Source: Plantactinospora endophytica (lineage in GTDB: Bacteria; Actinomycetota; Actinomycetes; Mycobacteriales; Micromonosporaceae). Taken from it: DNA of 64,000 nucleotides. Each line of letters starts with the position of its first letter. Position 1 is the first letter of the stretch. The notes under the pieces were generated by a model. That model searched no databases. It was not told the origin of the DNA and saw nothing but the letters and a program-made list of their open reading frames with translations. Position numbers and translations under genes: made by a program. The stretch covers positions 32,941 to 96,940 of the forward strand of contig NZ_BONW01000038.1 in NCBI RefSeq assembly GCF_016862915.1, read 5' to 3'. This document shows, one piece after another, positions 39,801 to 50,400 of the stretch.

Positions 39801-42800
39801 GCACCCGCGTCGCGGTCGACGATGACAGCGGCAGCGGCGCCTCGACGGTGAGCGTGCCGAGCCGTTCGCAGCCGGCCTCGTCGCAGCCGCGCAGGGCGAG
39901 TTCGACCAGGACCTCGGCGGGCGGCGGCTCCGCGCCCGCGTACAGCCACGGATGGGTCGCGGCCGACAGCCGGCCGGTCAGCAGGACACCGCCTCCGCCG
40001 CCCTGCTCCACGGCCGCGCCCAGCAACGGGTGTCCGGCGGGTGCCAGGCCCAGCCCGGTCGCGTCGCCGGCCGACGGCGTCGGCAGCAGCCAGTAGTCGC
40101 GTTGCTGGAAGGCGTAGGTGGGCAGGTCCACCGGGCGGGCGTCCGGCCCGAAGAGCGGGGTCCAGTCGACCTCGACGCCGGCGACCTCCGCCTCGGCCAG
40201 TGCGGTGGTCATCCGGGACAGGCCGCCGACGTCACGCTGGAGCGTGCTCAGCACCGACCCGCGTACCCCGGCGTCGTCCAGCACCGACTCGATCGACGCG
40301 TGCAGCACCGGGTGGGTGCTGATCTCGAGGTAGGTGGTGATCCGCTCGGCGGCCAGCGCCCGTACGGCCGGGTCGAACTCCACGATCTGCCGCATGTTGC
40401 GGTACCAGTAGTCGCCGTCGAGCGTACCGGTGTCGAGGAGCCCACCGGTCACCGTGGAGTAGAACGGCACGGTGGCGGCGGTGGGCGCGACCGGGGCGAG
40501 CACCCGCAGCAGTTCCTCCCGCACCGCGTCCACCTGCGCGGAGTGCGCGGCGAGGTCGATGCCGTGGATCCGCCGGGCGCGGACTCCGTCCGCCTCCAGG
40601 GCCGTCTCCAGCTCGGTGAGCGCGTCCCGGTCGCCGGAGACGGTCACGGTCGCGGGACCGTTGATCGCCGCGATCGACAGCCGGCCCGTCCAGCGCGGCA
40701 GACGCCGCTCCAGTTCCTGCCGGGACGCCAGGACCGAGGTCATACCGCCCGCACCGGCCATCGCCCGCTGCGCGGCCTGGCTGCGTAGGGCGATGATCCG
40801 GGCGGCGTCGCGCAGGGTCAGGCCCCCGGCGACGTACGCCGCCGCGATCTCGCCCTGGCTGTGCCCGACCACGGCGACCGGCTCCACGCCGAAGGAGCGC
40901 CAGAGTGCGGCCAGCGACACCATGGTGGTGAAGAGCACGGGCTGGACCACGTCCGTACGCTCCATCGACGGCGCGTCCGGCACCCCGGCCAGCAGATCCA
41001 GAACGGACCAGTCCTGGAACTCCCGCAGTGCGGCGTCGCACTCCTGCACACTCGCCCGGAACACCGGCGAGGTCTCCAGCAGCTCCGCCACCATGCCCGG
41101 CCACTGGGTGCCCTGGCCCGGAAAGACGAAGGCGACCGGGGTCCGGAGCGCGACGCCGCCGGTGACCACGTTCGGCGCCTCGGTGCCGTCCGCCAGCGCG
41201 CGCAGCCCCGCGACCAGGTCCGCGCGGTCGTGACCGACCACGACGGCCCGGCTCTCCAGCCGGGCTCGGGTGGTGGCCAGCGACAGGCCCACGTCGGCAG
41301 GCTCCGGCGACCGGGTCTCCGCGTACCCGGCCAGCCGCTCCGCCTGCGCCCGCAGCGCCTCGGGCGAGCGCCCGGAGAGTACCCAGGCGACCGGTCCGGC
41401 CGGCTCGGTACGCGGCTCCGGGCTCGCGGCACCGGCGGCTGAAACTCGCGCGCTGCCCCGCAACTCCCCGAAACCGGCACCGTCCTGCGGCGCCTGCTCG
41501 ATGATCACACGCGCGTTGGTGCCGCTGATCCCGCCGGCATCGTCCTGCGGTGCCTGTTCGAGGATCACGTGTGCGTTGGTGCCGCTGACTCCGAAGGACG
41601 AGACCCCGGCGCGCCGTGGACCGCCGGTGACCGGCCACGGAACGGTCTCGGGCAGCAGCTCGACGGTGCCGGCGGACCAGTCGACGTACGGTGTGGGCGC
41701 GTCGTGGTTGAGGGTTCGTGGCAGCAGCCCGTGCCGCATGCCGAGGACCATCTTGATCACACCGGCCACGCCTGCGGCGGCCTGGGTGTGACCGATGTTC
41801 GCCTTGACGGAGCCGAGCCGCAGCGGCCGGTCCGCCGGACGGTCCCGCCCGTACGCGGCGATGAGCGCCTCGGCCTCGATCGGGTCGCCGAGACGGGTGC
41901 CGGTACCGTGCGCCTCCACGGCGTCGACGTCCGCCGCAGCCAGCCCGGCGCTGGCCAGCGCCCGCCGGATCACCCGGACCTGCGCGGGTCCGTTCGGCGC
42001 GGTCAGCCCGTTGCTGGCGCCGTCCTGGTTGACCGCCGAGCCGCGCAGCACCGCGAGGACCGGATGGCCGTGCCGCCGCGCGTCGCCGAGCCGTTCGAGC
42101 ACGAGCATGCCGGCGCCCTCGCCCCAGGCGGTGCCGTCGGCCGCCGCCGCGAACGGCTTGCACCGGCCGTCGGCGGCGAGTGCGCGCTGGCGGCTGAACT
42201 CCAGGAACGGGGCGGGCGTCGCCATCACGGCCACACCGCCGGCCAGCGCGAGCGAGCACTCGCCCTGCCGCAGCGCCTGGGCGGCCAGGTGGAGCGCGAC
42301 CAGCGACGACGAGCAGGCGGTGTCCACTGTGACCGCCGGACCCTCCAGCCCGAACGCGTAGGCGATCCGGCCGGACAGCACGCTGCCCGCAGTACCGGTG
42401 CTGAGAAAGCCCTCCACGTCCTCGGGTACCCGGTCCAGCCGGGTGGCGTAGTCATGGAACATGGCCCCGGCGAACACCCCGACCGCGTCGCCGCGCAGGC
42501 TCACGGGGTCGATCCGGGCGCGCTCGAACGCCTCCCAGGCGATCTCCAGCAGCAGCCGCTGCTGCGGATCCATGGCGAGGGCCTCGCGGGGCGAGATGCC
42601 GAACAGTTCGGCGTCGAAGGCGGCGGCCGAGGTCAGGAATCCACCGGTACGCACGTAGCTGGTGCCCGGGCTGTCCGGATCGGGGTGGTAGAGCGCCTCG
42701 ACGTCCCAGCCCCGGTCGCCGGGGAAGCTCGTCATCGCGTCCCGGCCCTCGACGACCAGGTCCCACAGTTGTTCGGGTGAGTCGATCCCCCCGGGATAGC

Positions 42801-45800
42801 GGCAGCTCATCGCGACGATGGCGATCGGTTCCCCCGGGTCCGCCACGGGCTCGTCGGCGGGGTGCGGGACAGGCTCGGCCCCGGACAGCCCGGCCGCCAG
42901 GTGCCGGGCGAGCACCCGGGGGGACGGATGGTCGAATGCCGCCGTCGCCGCGAGCGGCTGCCCGGTCGCGGCGACCAGCCGGTTCCGCAGCTCCACCGAG
43001 GTGGCGGAGGTGAAGCCGAGATCCTGGAAGGACCGCTCGGGCAGTACGTCCGCCGGGCCGGGCAGGCCGAGCACGGCGGCCGACTCGGTCAGCACGATGG
43101 TGAGGATCCGCTGCTCGCGCTCGCGGCCGGACAACCCGTGGAGCCGGTCCGTCGTCGTCCTGGCGCGGGGAGCCAGGGCGCGCAGGACCGGTGCTGTCCC
43201 GGCGCCGCCATCGAGGGCCGCGATGTCGATGTCGACCGGCAGCAGCTCCGGTGCGCCGGCCGTCATGGAGACGGAGAGCAGTGACAGGGCCTGCTCGGGC
43301 GTGAGCGGGAGGCATCCCCTCGGCCAGCCGGACAGGTCGTCGCCGGGCGCCGGCCCCCAGGCCAGGTTGACAGTGCTCAGGCCCATGGCCCGACGGTGGG
43401 CGGCAAGCGCGGTGCAGAAGCCGGCCGCTGCCGCCCGCGTCGATTCCACCGGTACGCCGAGGGCCGGTCCCGCCGTGGTGAAGAGCACCAGCACCGGCGC
43501 TCCCGGCTCGGTGCTCGCCTCGTGTAGCTGCCACACGCCCTCGGGGTCCTCGTCGGCGGAGGTGTGCACGATCACCGCCAGCGGACGCCCCGCCCCGGGC
43601 CCGGTGAGGATGTCGAGCGGCGTACCGGCGCCGTTCGTGGTGGGCGACACCGTGAGCGTGGCGCCGAGGTCGGCGAGGGCCTCGGCCAGTCCGTCCTGCT
43701 CGCCGGGGACGGCCAGGTGGCGTACGCCGTGCCGGGCCGCCAGACGCAGCGCGACCTCCCGGGGCCGGGCTCCGGTGACCAGCACCGCCGCGTCCGGCGC
43801 GAACGAGGGGATGCCGTCGGCGGCGGCCCGCGCCAGGCGCGGCACGTGGAGGCGTCCGGAGCGGACGGCCAGGCGCGGTTCGCCGCCGTGCCCGGCGAGC
43901 GCCGCCGCGACCGTTGCCGCGCCGGGGTCGTCGGTGTCGAGTACGACGATCCGGCCGTCGGCCGCAGCGGCGCGGGCGGTGGCCATGGCGTGCACCGCAG
44001 CGGCCGTGGGCTCGGGCAGTTCTCCGGGCAGCACCGCGATCGCGCCACGGGTCAGCACGACCACCGGGCCGGTGGTTTCGGTGAGCCGCTGTTCCAGCAG
44101 ACCGGCAGCCCGCCGGACGGCCGCGCGCACCCCGGCCGGGTCGGGCCGCGGTGTGAGATCGAGGACGGCGTCGTCTCCGGGCGCCTCCCCGGCCGGGTCC
44201 GAGCCGACCGTGGCCGGATCGGCCGGGTCGGGCCGACGAGATCGCCGCCGCGATCGTCTGGCTGCTCGGTTCGGGGCGACCGTGGCTGGGTCGACCGGGT
44301 CCGGGGCGATCGTGGCCCCGCCGACCGAGGCCGGGCCGGACGGGTTCGGGGCGACCGTGACCGGATCGGCCGGGGGCCAGGTCAGGCGGAACAGCGCGTC
44401 CGTGCGGCCGTGCACGCCGAGCAGGCGCGCGGGCGTACCGCCCAGCCGGTGCCGGGTGATCTTCCCGGAGGCGGTGCGCGGGATCTCGGCCACCGCGTAC
44501 AGCGCGACCGGCACCTTGTAGTAGGACAGCCGCGCGCCCAGGGCCGCGAAGGCCGTCGTCACGTCGAACGGCTCCGCCGGGTCGAGCACGAGGTAACCGA
44601 CCGGCTGCTCGCCGAGCACCTCGTCGGGCTCCCCGGCCGCTGCGGCATCGGTCACGCCGCCGAGCCCACGCAGCACCTCGTCGATCTCGCCGGGATGGAT
44701 GTTCTCCCCGCCTCGGATGATCAGGTCCTTGATCCGGCCACTGATCGTCAGGTGCCCGGCGGTGTCGCGGCGGGCCAGGTCACCGGTGCGGTACCAGCCG
44801 TCGCGTAGCGCCTCGACCGTCGCCTCGGGCCGGCCGTGGTACCCGAGCATCAGGCTGGGGCCACGGACCCACACCTCGCCCTCGGTGCCGGGCGGTACCT
44901 CCGCGCCGGTACCCGGGTCGGTGATCCGCACGTCGAGTCCTGGTACCGGCAGCCCGCAGGACCCGTCGGGCAACGGCCGGTCCGGCGGGGACATGGTGAT
45001 CGCGCCGCAGGTCTCGGTGCTGCCGTAGCTGTCGAGCAGCCGGACGCCCACCGCATCCAGGAACGCGGCGCGCAGCGCGGCACCGGCCACCGCGCCCGTA
45101 CACAGACAGACCCGCAGGCTGTCCGTCCGCACCGAACCACGCCCGGCCTCCCGGGCCAGGTGGTGGTACATCGTCGGCACTCCGACCAGGACTGTGTAGG
45201 CACCGGTCGTCAGCTCGGCGGCGACCTGCTCGGCGGCGAAGCCGGGCAGGATCCGCGCCGACGCGCCGACCGCGGTCACGCCGACCACCGCGAGGATGTG
45301 CGAGAGGCTGTGGAACAGCGGCAGCGGCCACAGCAGGTGGTCGTCGGGCCGCAGGCCCAGCAGCGGCTCGTACGAGGCCCCGATCGACCAGAGGCAACTG
45401 CGCTGGGTGGAGAGCACCCCCTTGGGCCGGCCGGTGGTTCCCGAGGTGTAGAGCATCCACGCCACCTCGTCCAGGCCGAGGTCGTCCCGGGGAGCGGGGC
45501 CGGGCTCGGTGCTCGCCAGCCGCTCGAACGAGAGTTCGCCCTGCTGCCCGGCGCCACCGGCCACGACGGTCACGTCGGCTGGCAGGGCGGCACGCACCTC
45601 CGCGACCCGGGCCGCGTCGGCGATCACCAGCCGGGCGCCGCTGTCCGCGACCAGGTACGCCAGCTCGTCCGCCGTCGCGAGCGGGTTCACCGGCACCCCG
45701 ACCCCGGCGGCGCGCAGCACGCCCAGGTACGACTCGACCTGTTCGACGGTGTTGCCGAGCATCAGCACCGCCCGGTCGCCGCGACCGAGCCCGAGGGTTG

Positions 45801-45951
45801 CGAGGTGACCCGCGAGCCGCCCGGTACGCAGCGCCAGCTCCGGGTAGCCGACACTGCGCGAGTCGTCGCGGTACGCCGCCTTGCCGGGAAAGCGCTCGGC
45901 GTTGGCCAGCAGCAGCTCCGGCAACGCTCGGATCGGCTCGGAAAGTGGCAC
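27805..45951 (-). CDS. Type I modular polyketide synthase PKS1: CoA-ligase loading module plus three extension modules
   Basis: A 6048-aa synthase. Order: CoA ligase (about 10-505), repeat linker (522-584), inactive KR (590-930), ACP (Ser982); module 1 KS-AT-dead DH-KR-ACP (1040-2740); module 2 KS-AT-KR-ACP (2765-4240); module 3 KS-AT-DH-KR-ACP (4264-5945); C-terminal docking domain (about 5960-6048, ending [14 protein letters not shown]). All three KS domains keep TACSSS and both His motifs. The GTG at 45951 follows GGGAGA. The ligase marks it as the first protein of the line. It is last in the minus-strand run, 237 bp after the monooxygenase gene, so assembly order and map order differ. The domain-level entries give details. 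Confidence 0.97.
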   Translation of the reverse strand: MPLSEPIRALPELLLANAERFPGKAAYRDDSRSVGYPELALRTGRLAGHLATLGLGRGDRAVLMLGNTVEQVESYLGVLRAAGVGVPVNPLATADELAYLVADSGARLVIADAARVAEVRAALPADVTVVAGGAGQQGELSFERLASTEPGPAPRDDLGLDEVAWMLYTSGTTGRPKGVLSTQRSCLWSIGASYEPLLGLRPDDHLLWPLPLFHSLSHILAVVGVTAVGASARILPGFAAEQVAAELTTGAYTVLVGVPTMYHHLAREAGRGSVRTDSLRVCLCTGAVAGAALRAAFLDAVGVRLLDSYGSTETCGAITMSPPDRPLPDGSCGLPVPGLDVRITDPGTGAEVPPGTEGEVWVRGPSLMLGYHGRPEATVEALRDGWYRTGDLARRDTAGHLTISGRIKDLIIRGGENIHPGEIDEVLRGLGGVTDAAAAGEPDEVLGEQPVGYLVLDPAEPFDVTTAFAALGARLSYYKVPVALYAVAEIPRTASGKITRHRLGGTPARLLGVHGRTDALFRLTWPPADPVTVAPNPSGPASVGGATIAPDPVDPATVAPNRAARRSRRRSRRPDPADPATVGSDPAGEAPGDDAVLDLTPRPDPAGVRAAVRRAAGLLEQRLTETTGPVVVLTRGAIAVLPGELPEPTAAAVHAMATARAAAADGRIVVLDTDDPGAATVAAALAGHGGEPRLAVRSGRLHVPRLARAAADGIPSFAPDAAVLVTGARPREVALRLAARHGVRHLAVPGEQDGLAEALADLGATLTVSPTTNGAGTPLDILTGPGAGRPLAVIVHTSADEDPEGVWQLHEASTEPGAPVLVLFTTAGPALGVPVESTRAAAAGFCTALAAHRRAMGLSTVNLAWGPAPGDDLSGWPRGCLPLTPEQALSLLSVSMTAGAPELLPVDIDIAALDGGAGTAPVLRALAPRARTTTDRLHGLSGREREQRILTIVLTESAAVLGLPGPADVLPERSFQDLGFTSATSVELRNRLVAATGQPLAATAAFDHPSPRVLARHLAAGLSGAEPVPHPADEPVADPGEPIAIVAMSCRYPGGIDSPEQLWDLVVEGRDAMTSFPGDRGWDVEALYHPDPDSPGTSYVRTGGFLTSAAAFDAELFGISPREALAMDPQQRLLLEIAWEAFERARIDPVSLRGDAVGVFAGAMFHDYATRLDRVPEDVEGFLSTGTAGSVLSGRIAYAFGLEGPAVTVDTACSSSLVALHLAAQALRQGECSLALAGGVAVMATPAPFLEFSRQRALAADGRCKPFAAAADGTAWGEGAGMLVLERLGDARRHGHPVLAVLRGSAVNQDGASNGLTAPNGPAQVRVIRRALASAGLAAADVDAVEAHGTGTRLGDPIEAEALIAAYGRDRPADRPLRLGSVKANIGHTQAAAGVAGVIKMVLGMRHGLLPRTLNHDAPTPYVDWSAGTVELLPETVPWPVTGGPRRAGVSSFGVSGTNAHVILEQAPQDDAGGISGTNARVIIEQAPQDGAGFGELRGSARVSAAGAASPEPRTEPAGPVAWVLSGRSPEALRAQAERLAGYAETRSPEPADVGLSLATTRARLESRAVVVGHDRADLVAGLRALADGTEAPNVVTGGVALRTPVAFVFPGQGTQWPGMVAELLETSPVFRASVQECDAALREFQDWSVLDLLAGVPDAPSMERTDVVQPVLFTTMVSLAALWRSFGVEPVAVVGHSQGEIAAAYVAGGLTLRDAARIIALRSQAAQRAMAGAGGMTSVLASRQELERRLPRWTGRLSIAAINGPATVTVSGDRDALTELETALEADGVRARRIHGIDLAAHSAQVDAVREELLRVLAPVAPTAATVPFYSTVTGGLLDTGTLDGDYWYRNMRQIVEFDPAVRALAAERITTYLEISTHPVLHASIESVLDDAGVRGSVLSTLQRDVGGLSRMTTALAEAEVAGVEVDWTPLFGPDARPVDLPTYAFQQRDYWLLPTPSAGDATGLGLAPAGHPLLGAAVEQGGGGGVLLTGRLSAATHPWLYAGAEPPPAEVLVELALRGCDEAGCERLGTLTVEAPLPLSSSTATRVQVTVAGSDADGRRTVEIFARRDDDPSWIRLAHGTAERRTVGPPDAELAVWPPRSARAEPGGVWQRGDTTWAEVRLADDAEPAGGFGIHPDLLAAAVRAATSEPSAVATDWQDVVLHATGATELRVRLTPGPAGTLTLVAADGTGAPVLTAGALRLTTPDPATYSAPARRGLYRLAWSALPQATPGVPPTVATADELLALLAEPATELSGPVLLDVPRRADTDVAAAVRAAVYETLRVVQAWLADRRTADVPLVVLTHDAEERDLPGAAVRGLLRSAQSEEPGRFVLVDTDDAPASAAVLRAGVATGEPQLAVRDGVLSVPRLVPVSATGEPEPVGGTALITGGTGALGRLVARDLATRGEVGHLLLLGRRGADAPGAGELAAELEALGVGVTLVRADAADRDALAAAIADIPAAHPLTVVVHAAGALDDGVVGALTPARVDAVLRAKVDGALHLHELTAGLGLREFVLFSSIAGTVGTAGQANYAAANAFLDALARARRRQGLAALAVPWGLWAERSELTSHLAEAELRRIGGGGIAPLAAGDGLALLRAARAGDEPVVVAADFDLAALRGQAAAGTLPVVLRDLAGARARRAAATRADTGSGTGSALADQLAALPAAERRAQVEELVREQAAAVLGHDSPRRLSLARAFKDLGFDSLTGIQLRNRLRTVTGLNLGTTLVFDHPTGEALATHLLRELTGELTADAAAPVPVAAVDAADPIAVVAVSCRFPGGIRSPEEFWQVLAEGVDTVGGFPADRGWDLDSLWSGEPGRPGTTTTRAGAFLYDAAEFDAEFFGISPREATAMDPQQRILLETAWEAVERAGIDPATLRGSRTGVFVGANGQDYVTLMQGAERGGEGYLITGSATSVMSGRIAYQLGLEGPAVTVDTACSSSLVALHLAAQALRAGECDLAVAGGVTVLSTPGAFIEFSRQGGLAPDGRCRAFAAAADGTGWGEGAGILLVERLSDARRRGHRVLALLRGSAVNQDGASNGLTAPSGPSQQRVIRQALANAGLTTADVDAVEAHGTATVLGDPIEAQALLATYGQDRPADRPLRLGSVKSNIGHTQAAAGVAGVIKMVLALEHGLLPKTLHVDEPTPHVDWSAGAVTLLGEAAPWPETGRPRRAAVSSFGISGTNAHVILEQAGPAEILEAAGPAEDVQVGPGGADRPLPWVLSAATPAALRDQARGLLGYAGPDSPYRPVDVALALATTRTALRHRAAVTAPDGDGYRAGLMALARGETTAAVLTGVAEDPGPLAFLFTGQGSQRPGMGRALADAHPVFAAALDEALARLDEHLDRPLRELMFAAEGASEAALLDETGYTQPAIFAFEVALFRLLEWLGVRPALLAGHSVGEFAAAHVAGVLSLADAALLVTTRGRLMQRLDRVGAMASVAATEQEILAELPPRADVAAVNGPESVVVSGDSDVVDSVVALWAGRGRRTRRLRVSHAFHSWHMDEISEEFRRVAQTVGYAEPNVPIVSTLTGRRATDGDLRSADYWTRHLREAVRFADAVRTAEAEGVRAFVEVGPDAALSATAGACLTGAEPAVVVPTQHRRQPEDLAFAAALARLYVHGYAWNHDTAFAGLGARPVRLPTYPFQRRRYWWPIETLTAAATRPGAAESEPWCYQAVWRPLPEPAADPAGGTWLVVAADDALAPAARALTARGARVVQVAAGPGSPALATGPDFPDLATGADFPDLAANAALPDLLAAAGDEPLTGVLCALDLASTVALVQALHDAGRTAPVWAVTHGAVSVGPADRLADPVAAQLWGLARVAALELPGLWGGVVDLPATPGERAWQRLAAVVTGRGGEDQVAVRDAGVFGRRLVRTAALPDEEPASAARPKRSVQGTILITGGTGGLGAQLARRLAAHSTQHLMLVSRSGEAAPGAVELRTELTALGAVGVTVAACDVADREALAGLLAAVPADRPLVAVVHAAGVLDDGVITSLTPERLTGVLRVKVDGARNLHELTAGTGVGGFVLFSSFAGAVGGAGQANYAAANAYLDALAEQRRADGLPATAVAWGPWAGAGMAAGAVGERLARDGVRPMPPERALALLERLVRSGGPSTVVADLDVDRFAASFTVVRSSPLLSELVPQVQAPTARPAGDAGSVLAATPPAEMAAALTNLVRTEVAAVLGHGGAAEVDPNRAFQEIGFDSLTAVELRNRLAAALDRALPTTLVFDYPTPASLAGFLHGEAAGGGTAASPVTTAPVDEPVAIVGMACHFPGGVRTPDEFWTLLNSGGDAMVPFPADRGWDLDALFDPDPEHHGTTYTTVGGFLSGAGEFDAGFFGVSPREAIAMDPQQRVLLETAWEAVEQAGIDPMTLRGTDTGVFAGTNGGHYAARLRNVPPEVEGYLGTGNSASVASGRVAYTLGLEGPAITIDTACSSSLVAIHLAAQALLRGECRLALAGGVTVMSSPEPFVDFSRQRGLAPDGRCKAFAAGADGTGWGEGVGVLVLERLSDARRHGRRILAVVRGSAVNQDGASNGLTAPNGPSQQRVIRRALADAGVEAAGVDVVEAHGTGTRLGDPIEAQALLATYGRDRVRPLWLGSVKSNIGHTQAAAGVAGVIKMVLALRHGVLPRTLHVDEPTPEVDWSSGAVRLLTEVQPWQRNGHPRRAGVSSFGISGTNAHVIIEEPSEPSEAPAASAASEAPEPEIVVDRPVPVLLSARADDALRAQADRLHRHLLARPDLPLPGVARTLALARSAFDRRAAIAATDRDTLLDGLRILARTGRGATPTGARVAVLFSGQGSQRPGMTSELYAGYPVYARTLDEVCAGFDDALDLPLRTVIFAEQPDDAALLHQTVYTQAALFAVEVALYRLVESWGVLPGHLVGHSIGELAAAHVAGVLSLPDAVRLVAARGRLMQQLPPGGAMVAVQAGEDEARALIADDPRVSVAAVNAPSAVVLSGDEEAVLRVAERLTAAGHKTKRLTVSHAFHSAQMDPILDEFRRVAESVSYAEPQIPVVSNLTGTIAGPGDLTTADYWVRHIRHAVRFADGVSALRDHGVDVFLEIGPGAVLTPMAAECLDDEPGGPQRLVLPMLRADRPDGVAVAEAVGRLWAHGVPVDADAVLPDADLVPVPTYAFRREHFWLLPGADGPDPAGHPLLGVTVALAGGGAVHTGRVTARDGTWLADHTVAGRPVLPGTAITDALLYAAAGSGCTGFTELTLGGPLVLPARGGVDLQVRVGEQDGDGCRAVTLHARRTGRDDWTEYAHGRACTGDPAAATSSGWLPADAEPVPLDGQYDRLAEQGVAYGPAQRVVSALWRADDQVYAELTPTPGSAPGAALAALPPLTGHGTVGVWHGLDRLSAGSPERLRFRLDGDDAADVELSDAAGRLLLRAARVTFAEPGPPVDDADDRQEWLYRMSLVPYRLPEPAGTFPVAVLGDPETFPALRGLAAVAVPGLSALEPDLPGPVVLPVGTRAGTPDAVSAREATVGVLSVVRQWLADDARANTTLVVLTREAVPYVPGGPVDPTHAAVWGLIRAAQAEQPDRFVLVDVDDTVAAHDLAAALAGPEPQLVLRGRQAFVPRLAPAVVPAAVPGYAFDPAGTVLVSGGIGGLGRELARHLVVSAGVRHLLLVGRRGAAAPGAAELRDELGGLGAEVTVAACDLADPDRVRELVAAIPAAHPLTAVVHAAGINRDSVIAAMTDEQVDEVFRAKVDAVLNLHEATVDADLGAFVVFSSASGILGGPGQGNYAAANAFLDAFAHHRAARGLPAISLAWGLWRERAGMAGRLTDADLRRMRRGGIAPLDTADGLALFDLALRVGEPALVPVRLDVAALRVAARTAPVSPPLRGLAPYVPAEGGADGTPRPTAAVSFADRLAGLSAADRDRAVLDLVRTCTATVLGHPGPGAVDPDRGFLEQGLDSLTAVELRNRLTVETGQRLSATVVFDHPSPAELAAQLRELLPAPTPEAGPLDLTSELDRLAGALGAAEPGDPEHAAGIARRLEQLLRAWEGRFPRQAAENGAIDLESASLDEVLGFINDEFGYSS
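27808..33165 (-). other. PKS1 module 3: KS-AT-DH(doubtful)-KR-ACP and C-terminal docking domain
   Basis: KS Cys near 4435. AT GHSIGE and SHAFHS (near 4986): malonyl-CoA. The DH keeps [12 protein letters not shown], but the segment that should hold HPALLDAAL with the catalytic Asp is missing ([15 protein letters not shown] instead), so dehydration is doubtful. The KR has SGGIGGLG for TGGTGGLG and INRD at the LDD position, with SSASG and NYAAAN intact; probably active. ACP reads [10 protein letters not shown]. The last about 90 residues are a helical docking domain of the class 1 type. Confidence 0.82.
31891..32525 (-). repeat. Homogenised KS tract, copy A (PKS1 module 3)
   Basis: Aligns without gaps to 52516-53150 at a constant offset of 20,625 bp; by eye 162 bases (32074-32235) are identical. 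Codons on the coding strand end often in G or T (TTG, GCG, GGT), unlike flanking C-ending codons. Consistent with recombination between modules or a shared origin. Confidence 0.8.
33170..37655 (-). other. PKS1 module 2: KS-AT-KR-ACP
   Basis: KS with TACSSS (near 2937) and EAHGTAT, Ala replacing the usual Gly. AT with GHSVGE and SHAFHS (near 3497): malonyl-CoA. No DH fold is present; the AT is followed by the KR structural half, interrupted by three 9-aa linker repeats (34706-34786). The KR keeps [11 protein letters not shown] (VLDDGVI), SSFAG and NYAAAN: active, B-type. [13 protein letters not shown] is normal. Predicted outcome: beta-hydroxy acetate unit. Confidence 0.88.
34706..34786 (-). 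repeat. Three 27-bp units in the PKS1 module 2 AT-KR linker
   Basis: Units at 34706-34732, 34733-34759 and 34760-34786 encode variants of the 9-residue pattern ATGPDFPDL. They keep the reading frame and lengthen an interdomain linker. Confidence 0.8.
37690..42840 (-). other. PKS1 module 1: KS-AT-inactive DH-KR-ACP
   Basis: KS active Cys1213. The AT has GHSQGE (near 1697) and DLAAHS (near 1799) where methylmalonyl ATs have YASH and malonyl ATs HAFH: methylmalonyl clade, substrate uncertain. The DH lacks the HxxxGxxxxP element entirely ([14 protein letters not shown]) and HPALLD reads HPDLLA, so it is inactive. The KR has [11 protein letters not shown] (ALDDGVV), SSIAG and NYAAAN: active, B-type. 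ACP motif LGFDSLTG is normal. Predicted outcome: a beta-hydroxy unit. A 60-bp tandem duplication lies between KS and AT. Confidence 0.85.
41481..41590 (-). repeat. 60-bp tandem duplication at the KS1-AT1 junction
   Basis: The sequence from 41481 recurs at 41541 with few changes. It duplicates the end of the KS domain, giving [18 protein letters not shown] followed by [18 protein letters not shown]. The period is 20 codons, so the frame is kept. Confidence 0.9.
42850..45951 (-). other. PKS1 loading module: CoA ligase - inactive KR - ACP
   Basis: The adenylating domain has [11 protein letters not shown] (residues about 166-176), [20 protein letters not shown] and the C-terminal lysine motif [12 protein letters not shown] near 490, so it should activate a free carboxylic acid. 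The next 340 residues have KR shape, but the NADPH motif is replaced by [10 protein letters not shown], the catalytic Ser region reads LFTTAG and the YAAAN motif reads TRAAAAG, so it cannot reduce. The ACP carries GFTS at the attachment site: Ser982 is kept but the almost invariant Asp before it is Thr. CoA-ligase loading modules are known from rapamycin/FK506-type synthases, where the insert is an ER rather than a KR. Confidence 0.85.
44205..44385 (-). repeat. [14 protein letters not shown] repeats in the PKS1 loading linker
   Basis: About 180 bp encode imperfect repeats ([34 protein letters not shown]) interrupted by an Arg-rich patch, between the CoA ligase and the dead KR. Confidence 0.7.
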
Positions 45952-45994
45952 CTGGGTCTCCCTGTCCTCGTCCGGCGGGCCGGTTCCCGCACAC

Positions 45995-46190
45995 GCCGTC
46001 GTTCCGGTTCCGGGCGTCGTTCGTCTCCGTACGCGCGTTCGTCCCCGTCCGCGCGGTCGTCTCGCTGCGTGCCGTCGTCTCCGTGCCTGCCCTTGTCCCG
46101 CCCGCGCGCGCGGTCGTCGCTGCGTGCCGTCGTCTCGCTGCGCGCGTTCGTCTCCGTCCGCACGTCGGCTCGGTGCGATGCCGTCGGCTC
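45995..46190. repeat. Degenerate CGTCGTCTC-type repeats between PKS1 and the monooxygenase gene
   Basis: The 237-bp gap holds many imperfect copies of CGTTCGTC/CGTCGTCTC. Read on the coding strand it would give a low-complexity Arg/Asp/Thr-rich peptide with no good start. It probably arose by slippage; I see no promoter here. Confidence 0.6.
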
Positions 46191-47367
46191 AGCGCACGTC
46201 GTCGTTGAGGAAGCTGCTGCCGCGCACGATGTTGGCGCGCAGCATCTTCGTGCCGTTCACGCCCTTGCGGGTACGGCGCAGGGCGAGCAGCAGCGGGTTG
46301 GCGCGCTGCATCATCCGGGCCGTGGAGTGGATGCGCTTGGCGCGCGGCCGGCGAATCTGCTCGTAGCGGCGCAGCGCGAGTGCCGGATCGTCGGCCGCGG
46401 CGGTCGTCCGGCTGAGCACCCAGGCATCCTCGAGCGCCTGGTTGACGCCCATGCCGATGCGGGGAGGCACCACGTGTGCCGCGTCGCCGACGAGCGTGAC
46501 CCGGCCCCGACCCCACTCCCCGGCAACGCGGTGCAGGAGGTGCGGCGCGACGGCGATGTCGTCCTCGGTCAGGGCGTCCAGCAACTCTCGTACGGGCGGG
46601 GCCCAGTCGCCGAAGCCCTTGCGCAGGGTGGCGAGCCGGGATCCGGCGACCGGTCGTTCGGCTGCGTCGGCCGTCTCCGCTCCGGCGGGGATGTGCCGCA
46701 GCGCGCCCGTCCACGGCACCTCGAACGCCCAGTGGATCAGCCCCTGCCCGACCGGGTGGATGGTGCACAGCCCGACTCTGCCGTAGTAGGTCGGCACGAC
46801 GTGCTCGGAACCCAGCCCGATGGGTACCTGCGTGGTGCCGTGCCACGAGGCGAGTCCCATCGCCCGGGGCAGCACGTCGCCGACCAGGTGACGCCGTACG
46901 ACCGACCGGTATCCGTCCGCGCCGATCAACACGTCGCCGTTCGCCGTCGTACCGTCGTCGAAGTGGGCCACGACGCCGGTGCCGGCCTCCTCGATCCGGA
47001 CGCACTTCTTGCCGAACCGCAGCACACCGGGCGGCAGCGCCTCGACGGCACGGTCCATGACCTGGCCCCGCATGACGCCCAGCCCCGGCGTACCCAGCTC
47101 GTCGGCGATCTCGGCCATGTCGGTACGCATCAGCGGGCGCCCGTCGTACGACCAGACGTCGGCGGCGTCGATGCGCTGGCCCAGCCCGTCCAGCCGTAGC
47201 CCCAGGTCCTTCATGATGCCGGTGCCGTTGTGCCAGACCATCACACCGTTGCCGCCGTCCCGCAACTGCGGCGCACGCTCGTAGATCTCCACGTCGTGCC
47301 CGGCCCGGGCCAACCCGACCGCCGTCAGCGTCCCGCTGACGCCGGCGCCGATGATTACCGCCTTCAT
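46189..47367 (-). CDS. FAD-dependent monooxygenase (UbiH/salicylate hydroxylase-like)
   Basis: A 392-aa class A flavoprotein monooxygenase. The N-terminal dinucleotide fold reads IIGAGVSGTLTAVGLARAGHDVEIYER; the mid motif DVLIGADGYRSVVR is the DG fingerprint; the FAD-ribityl motif is LVGDAAHVVPPRIGMGVNQALEDA. The ATG has GGAGAG five bases upstream. It is inserted between PKS2 (57 bp away) and PKS1 and probably shares their transcript. Likely role: hydroxylation, epoxidation or oxidative ring change of the polyketide, or of the starter acid. It is the only oxidative tailoring enzyme of the cluster in this window. Confidence 0.92.
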   Translation of the reverse strand: MKAVIIGAGVSGTLTAVGLARAGHDVEIYERAPQLRDGGNGVMVWHNGTGIMKDLGLRLDGLGQRIDAADVWSYDGRPLMRTDMAEIADELGTPGLGVMRGQVMDRAVEALPPGVLRFGKKCVRIEEAGTGVVAHFDDGTTANGDVLIGADGYRSVVRRHLVGDVLPRAMGLASWHGTTQVPIGLGSEHVVPTYYGRVGLCTIHPVGQGLIHWAFEVPWTGALRHIPAGAETADAAERPVAGSRLATLRKGFGDWAPPVRELLDALTEDDIAVAPHLLHRVAGEWGRGRVTLVGDAAHVVPPRIGMGVNQALEDAWVLSRTTAAADDPALALRRYEQIRRPRAKRIHSTARMMQRANPLLLALRRTRKGVNGTKMLRANIVRGSSFLNDDVR

Positions 47368-47424
47368 CGTGTCTCTCCAGGGTGCTCGACCGGATCGCCG
47401 CGCCCCTGTGGCGCGGCCGGTGGA

Positions 47425-50400
47425 TCAGGATTGCGAGGTGTCCATCGCCCGCTGGATCAGTGCGGCGACGTCGAGGTCGTCGATGGCCGTGGAGTCGCCG
47501 TCGGGCCCGGTGGACGCGGAAACCTCGTCCGGAGCGGCGGCGAGGCTCATGATCGCGTCGTAGAGGCCGGCCTGGTGGAACCGTTGCAACGGGATCGCCC
47601 GCAGCACGCGGTGGAACTCGGCGCCGGCCGGGTCCTCATCGGTGGCACCGGGCTCGTCCGGCCGCAGTTCGCGGCTGAGTGAGGCGGCGAGCGCGGCGGG
47701 GCTGGGGTTGTCGAAGACCAGGGTCGCGGGCAGGCGCAACCCGGTGGCGGTGGTGAGCCGGTTGCGCAGCTCCACCGCCGTCAGCGAGTCGAACCCGAGA
47801 TCCTTGAAGGCCCGGTCGGTACCGATCTCGGTGCTGTCGGCGTGGCCGAGCACCGCGGCGGCCGAGGACCGGACCAGGTCCAGCAGGGCCCGGTCCCGCT
47901 CGGCGGGCGCCAGGGCGAGGTAGCGCTGCCCGGGGGTCTCGGCCGGACCTCCCGGGTCGACGGCCCGGGCCGCAGGTCGTGCCGCGGCACCGGCGAGGCC
48001 GCGCAGCAGCGCCGGGACGACACCGGGGCCCGAACCGGCACGCAGGGCCGCGGTGTCGATCCGCATCGGTGCCAGCACCGGATCGGCGTGCCGCAGCGCC
48101 GCGTCCCACAGCCGCAGTCCCTCGTCACTGCGCAGCGGCGCCACCCCACCTCGGGCGAGACGGCCGAGATCGGTGTCGCCGAGGTGTCCGGTCATCGCGC
48201 TGCGCTGCGCCCACAGGCTCCAGGCGAGCGAGGTCGCCGGCAGGCCCGCCGCCCGGCGGCGCAGGGCGAGCGCGTCCAGAAAGGTGTTCGCCGCGGCGTA
48301 GTTGCCCTGGCCCGGGGCGCCGAGCAGACCCGCCGCCGAGGAGAACAGCACGAACTCGACGAGGTCCCGGTCGCGGGTGCACGCGTCCAGGTTCGCCGCC
48401 GCGTCCACCTTCGCCCGCAACACCTCGTCGAAGTCCGCCGGGGTCAGCGAGCCCACCAGCCCGTCGCGCAGAACCCCGGCGGCGTGCACGACTCCGGTGA
48501 GCGGACGGTCCTGCGGGACCGTCACCAGCAGCTTCTCCAGCGCACCACGGTCGGCGACGTCGCAGGCCGCCACGGTGGCGGTCGCGCCACGGTCGGCGAG
48601 GTCGGCGACCAGCTCCGGCACGCCCGGGGCGTCGGGACCGGACCGGCTGACCAGCAGCAGGTGCCGTACCCCACGGTCGGCGAGGTGCCGGGCCAGCAGC
48701 CGGCCAAGGGTACCCGTACCGCCGGTGATCAGGACCGTGTCGTGCCGCTGCCACGGCTGCGGCAGGGTCAGCACGACCTTGCCGGCGTACCGGGCCTGGC
48801 TGATCCGGCGGAACGCCTCCGGCGCCTCGCGTACGTCCCAGACGTGGGTGGGCAGCAGGTGCAGCGTGCCGTCGGTGAACAGCCGCACCAGCTCGCTGAG
48901 CATCTGCTGGATGCGGTCCGGTCCGGCTTCCACGAGGTCGAAGGAGCGGTAGTGGATTCCGGCGACCGACCCGGGGTCGCGGATGTCGGTCTTGCCCATC
49001 TCGACGAACCGGCCGCCGGGACGCAGCAGCCCGGCCGACGTGTCGACGAACTCGCCGGCCAGGCTGTTGAGCACGACGTCCAGCCCGGCCGGGAAGCGTT
49101 CCGCGAACGACAGGTCCCGCGAGTTGCCGATGTGGTCGTCCGGCAGGCCCAACCCGCGCAGCACCGCCCACTTGCCCTCGCTGGCCGTGCCGAAGACCTC
49201 CGCACCCCAGTGCCGGGCCAACTGCACCGCCGCCTGCCCCACCCCACCGGCGGCCGCGTGCACGAGGACACGCTCTCCCGCTTCCAGGCCGGCGAGGTCG
49301 CGCAGCGCGTACCAGGCGGTGAGGAAGACGATCGGCATGGAGGCGGCCTGGGTGAAGGACCATCCGTCGGGTATCCGGGTGAGCATCCGGTGATCGGTGA
49401 CCGCCACCGGGCCGAACGCGCCGGTGAACAGGCCCGTGACCCGGTCGCCCGGCGCGAGGGACGGCACGCCCGGCCCCACTTCGAGCACGGTGCCGGCGGC
49501 CTCGCTGCCCAACAGCGCCGGGTCCGGGTACATGCCGAGCGTGATGAGCACGTCCCGGAAGTTGACCCCGGCGGCGCGTACGGCCACCCGGACCTCGCCC
49601 GGCTCCAGTTCCGCCGCCGACTCCGGGGCCGCCACCACGGCCAGGCCGTCGACCGAGCCGGCGCCGGTGGCGTCCAGGCGCCACGGGCCGGCCGCCATCG
49701 GCGTACGCGGGGAGAGCCGGCCGGCGACCGCGCGCAGTCGGGGCAGCCACGCCCGGCCGGCGCGGATCGCGACCTCGGGGTGACCGGCGGCGAACAGCTC
49801 GACCGGGAGCGGGCCCGGGTCGTCGTCGAGGTCGGCGAGGACGAACCTGTCCGGGTTCTCGGACTGGGCGGTACGGACCAGGCCGCGTACCGCCGCGTGG
49901 GCGAGGTCGCGCACCTCGCCGCGATCCTGGACCGCCACCGCGCCACGGGTGACGACGACCAGCCGGGACCGGTCGAGGCGACCGTCGGCCAGCCAGCCGG
50001 CGAGCAGGGCGTGCACGGCGGACAGGGCGGCGCGTACCTCGGCGGGTGTGTCGCCGGAGGCGGCCGGGCAGACGGTCACCACCAGCTCGGGCGCCTGTCC
50101 GCCGGAGTCGAGCGCGGTGGAGAGCGCGGCCAGGTCCGGGTAGCACCGGTCCGGCCGCGCCCCGGCGTCGTACGGTCCGAGGAGTGCCCAGTCCGCCACC
50201 GCTGCGGCGGTGGTGCCGGCGGGAATCCACTCCAGGGCGTACAGGTCGTCGTCGGCGCCGGCCGCGTCACCGGCCGCGCGCAGGGTCAGGGAGTCTATCG
50301 ACACCACGGGCGCGCCGGTCGTGTCGGTCGCCGTCAGGGCGAGCGTCCCGGGCGCCGGCGAGGTCAGGCGTACCCGCAGCTCCGCGGCTCCGGTGGCGTG

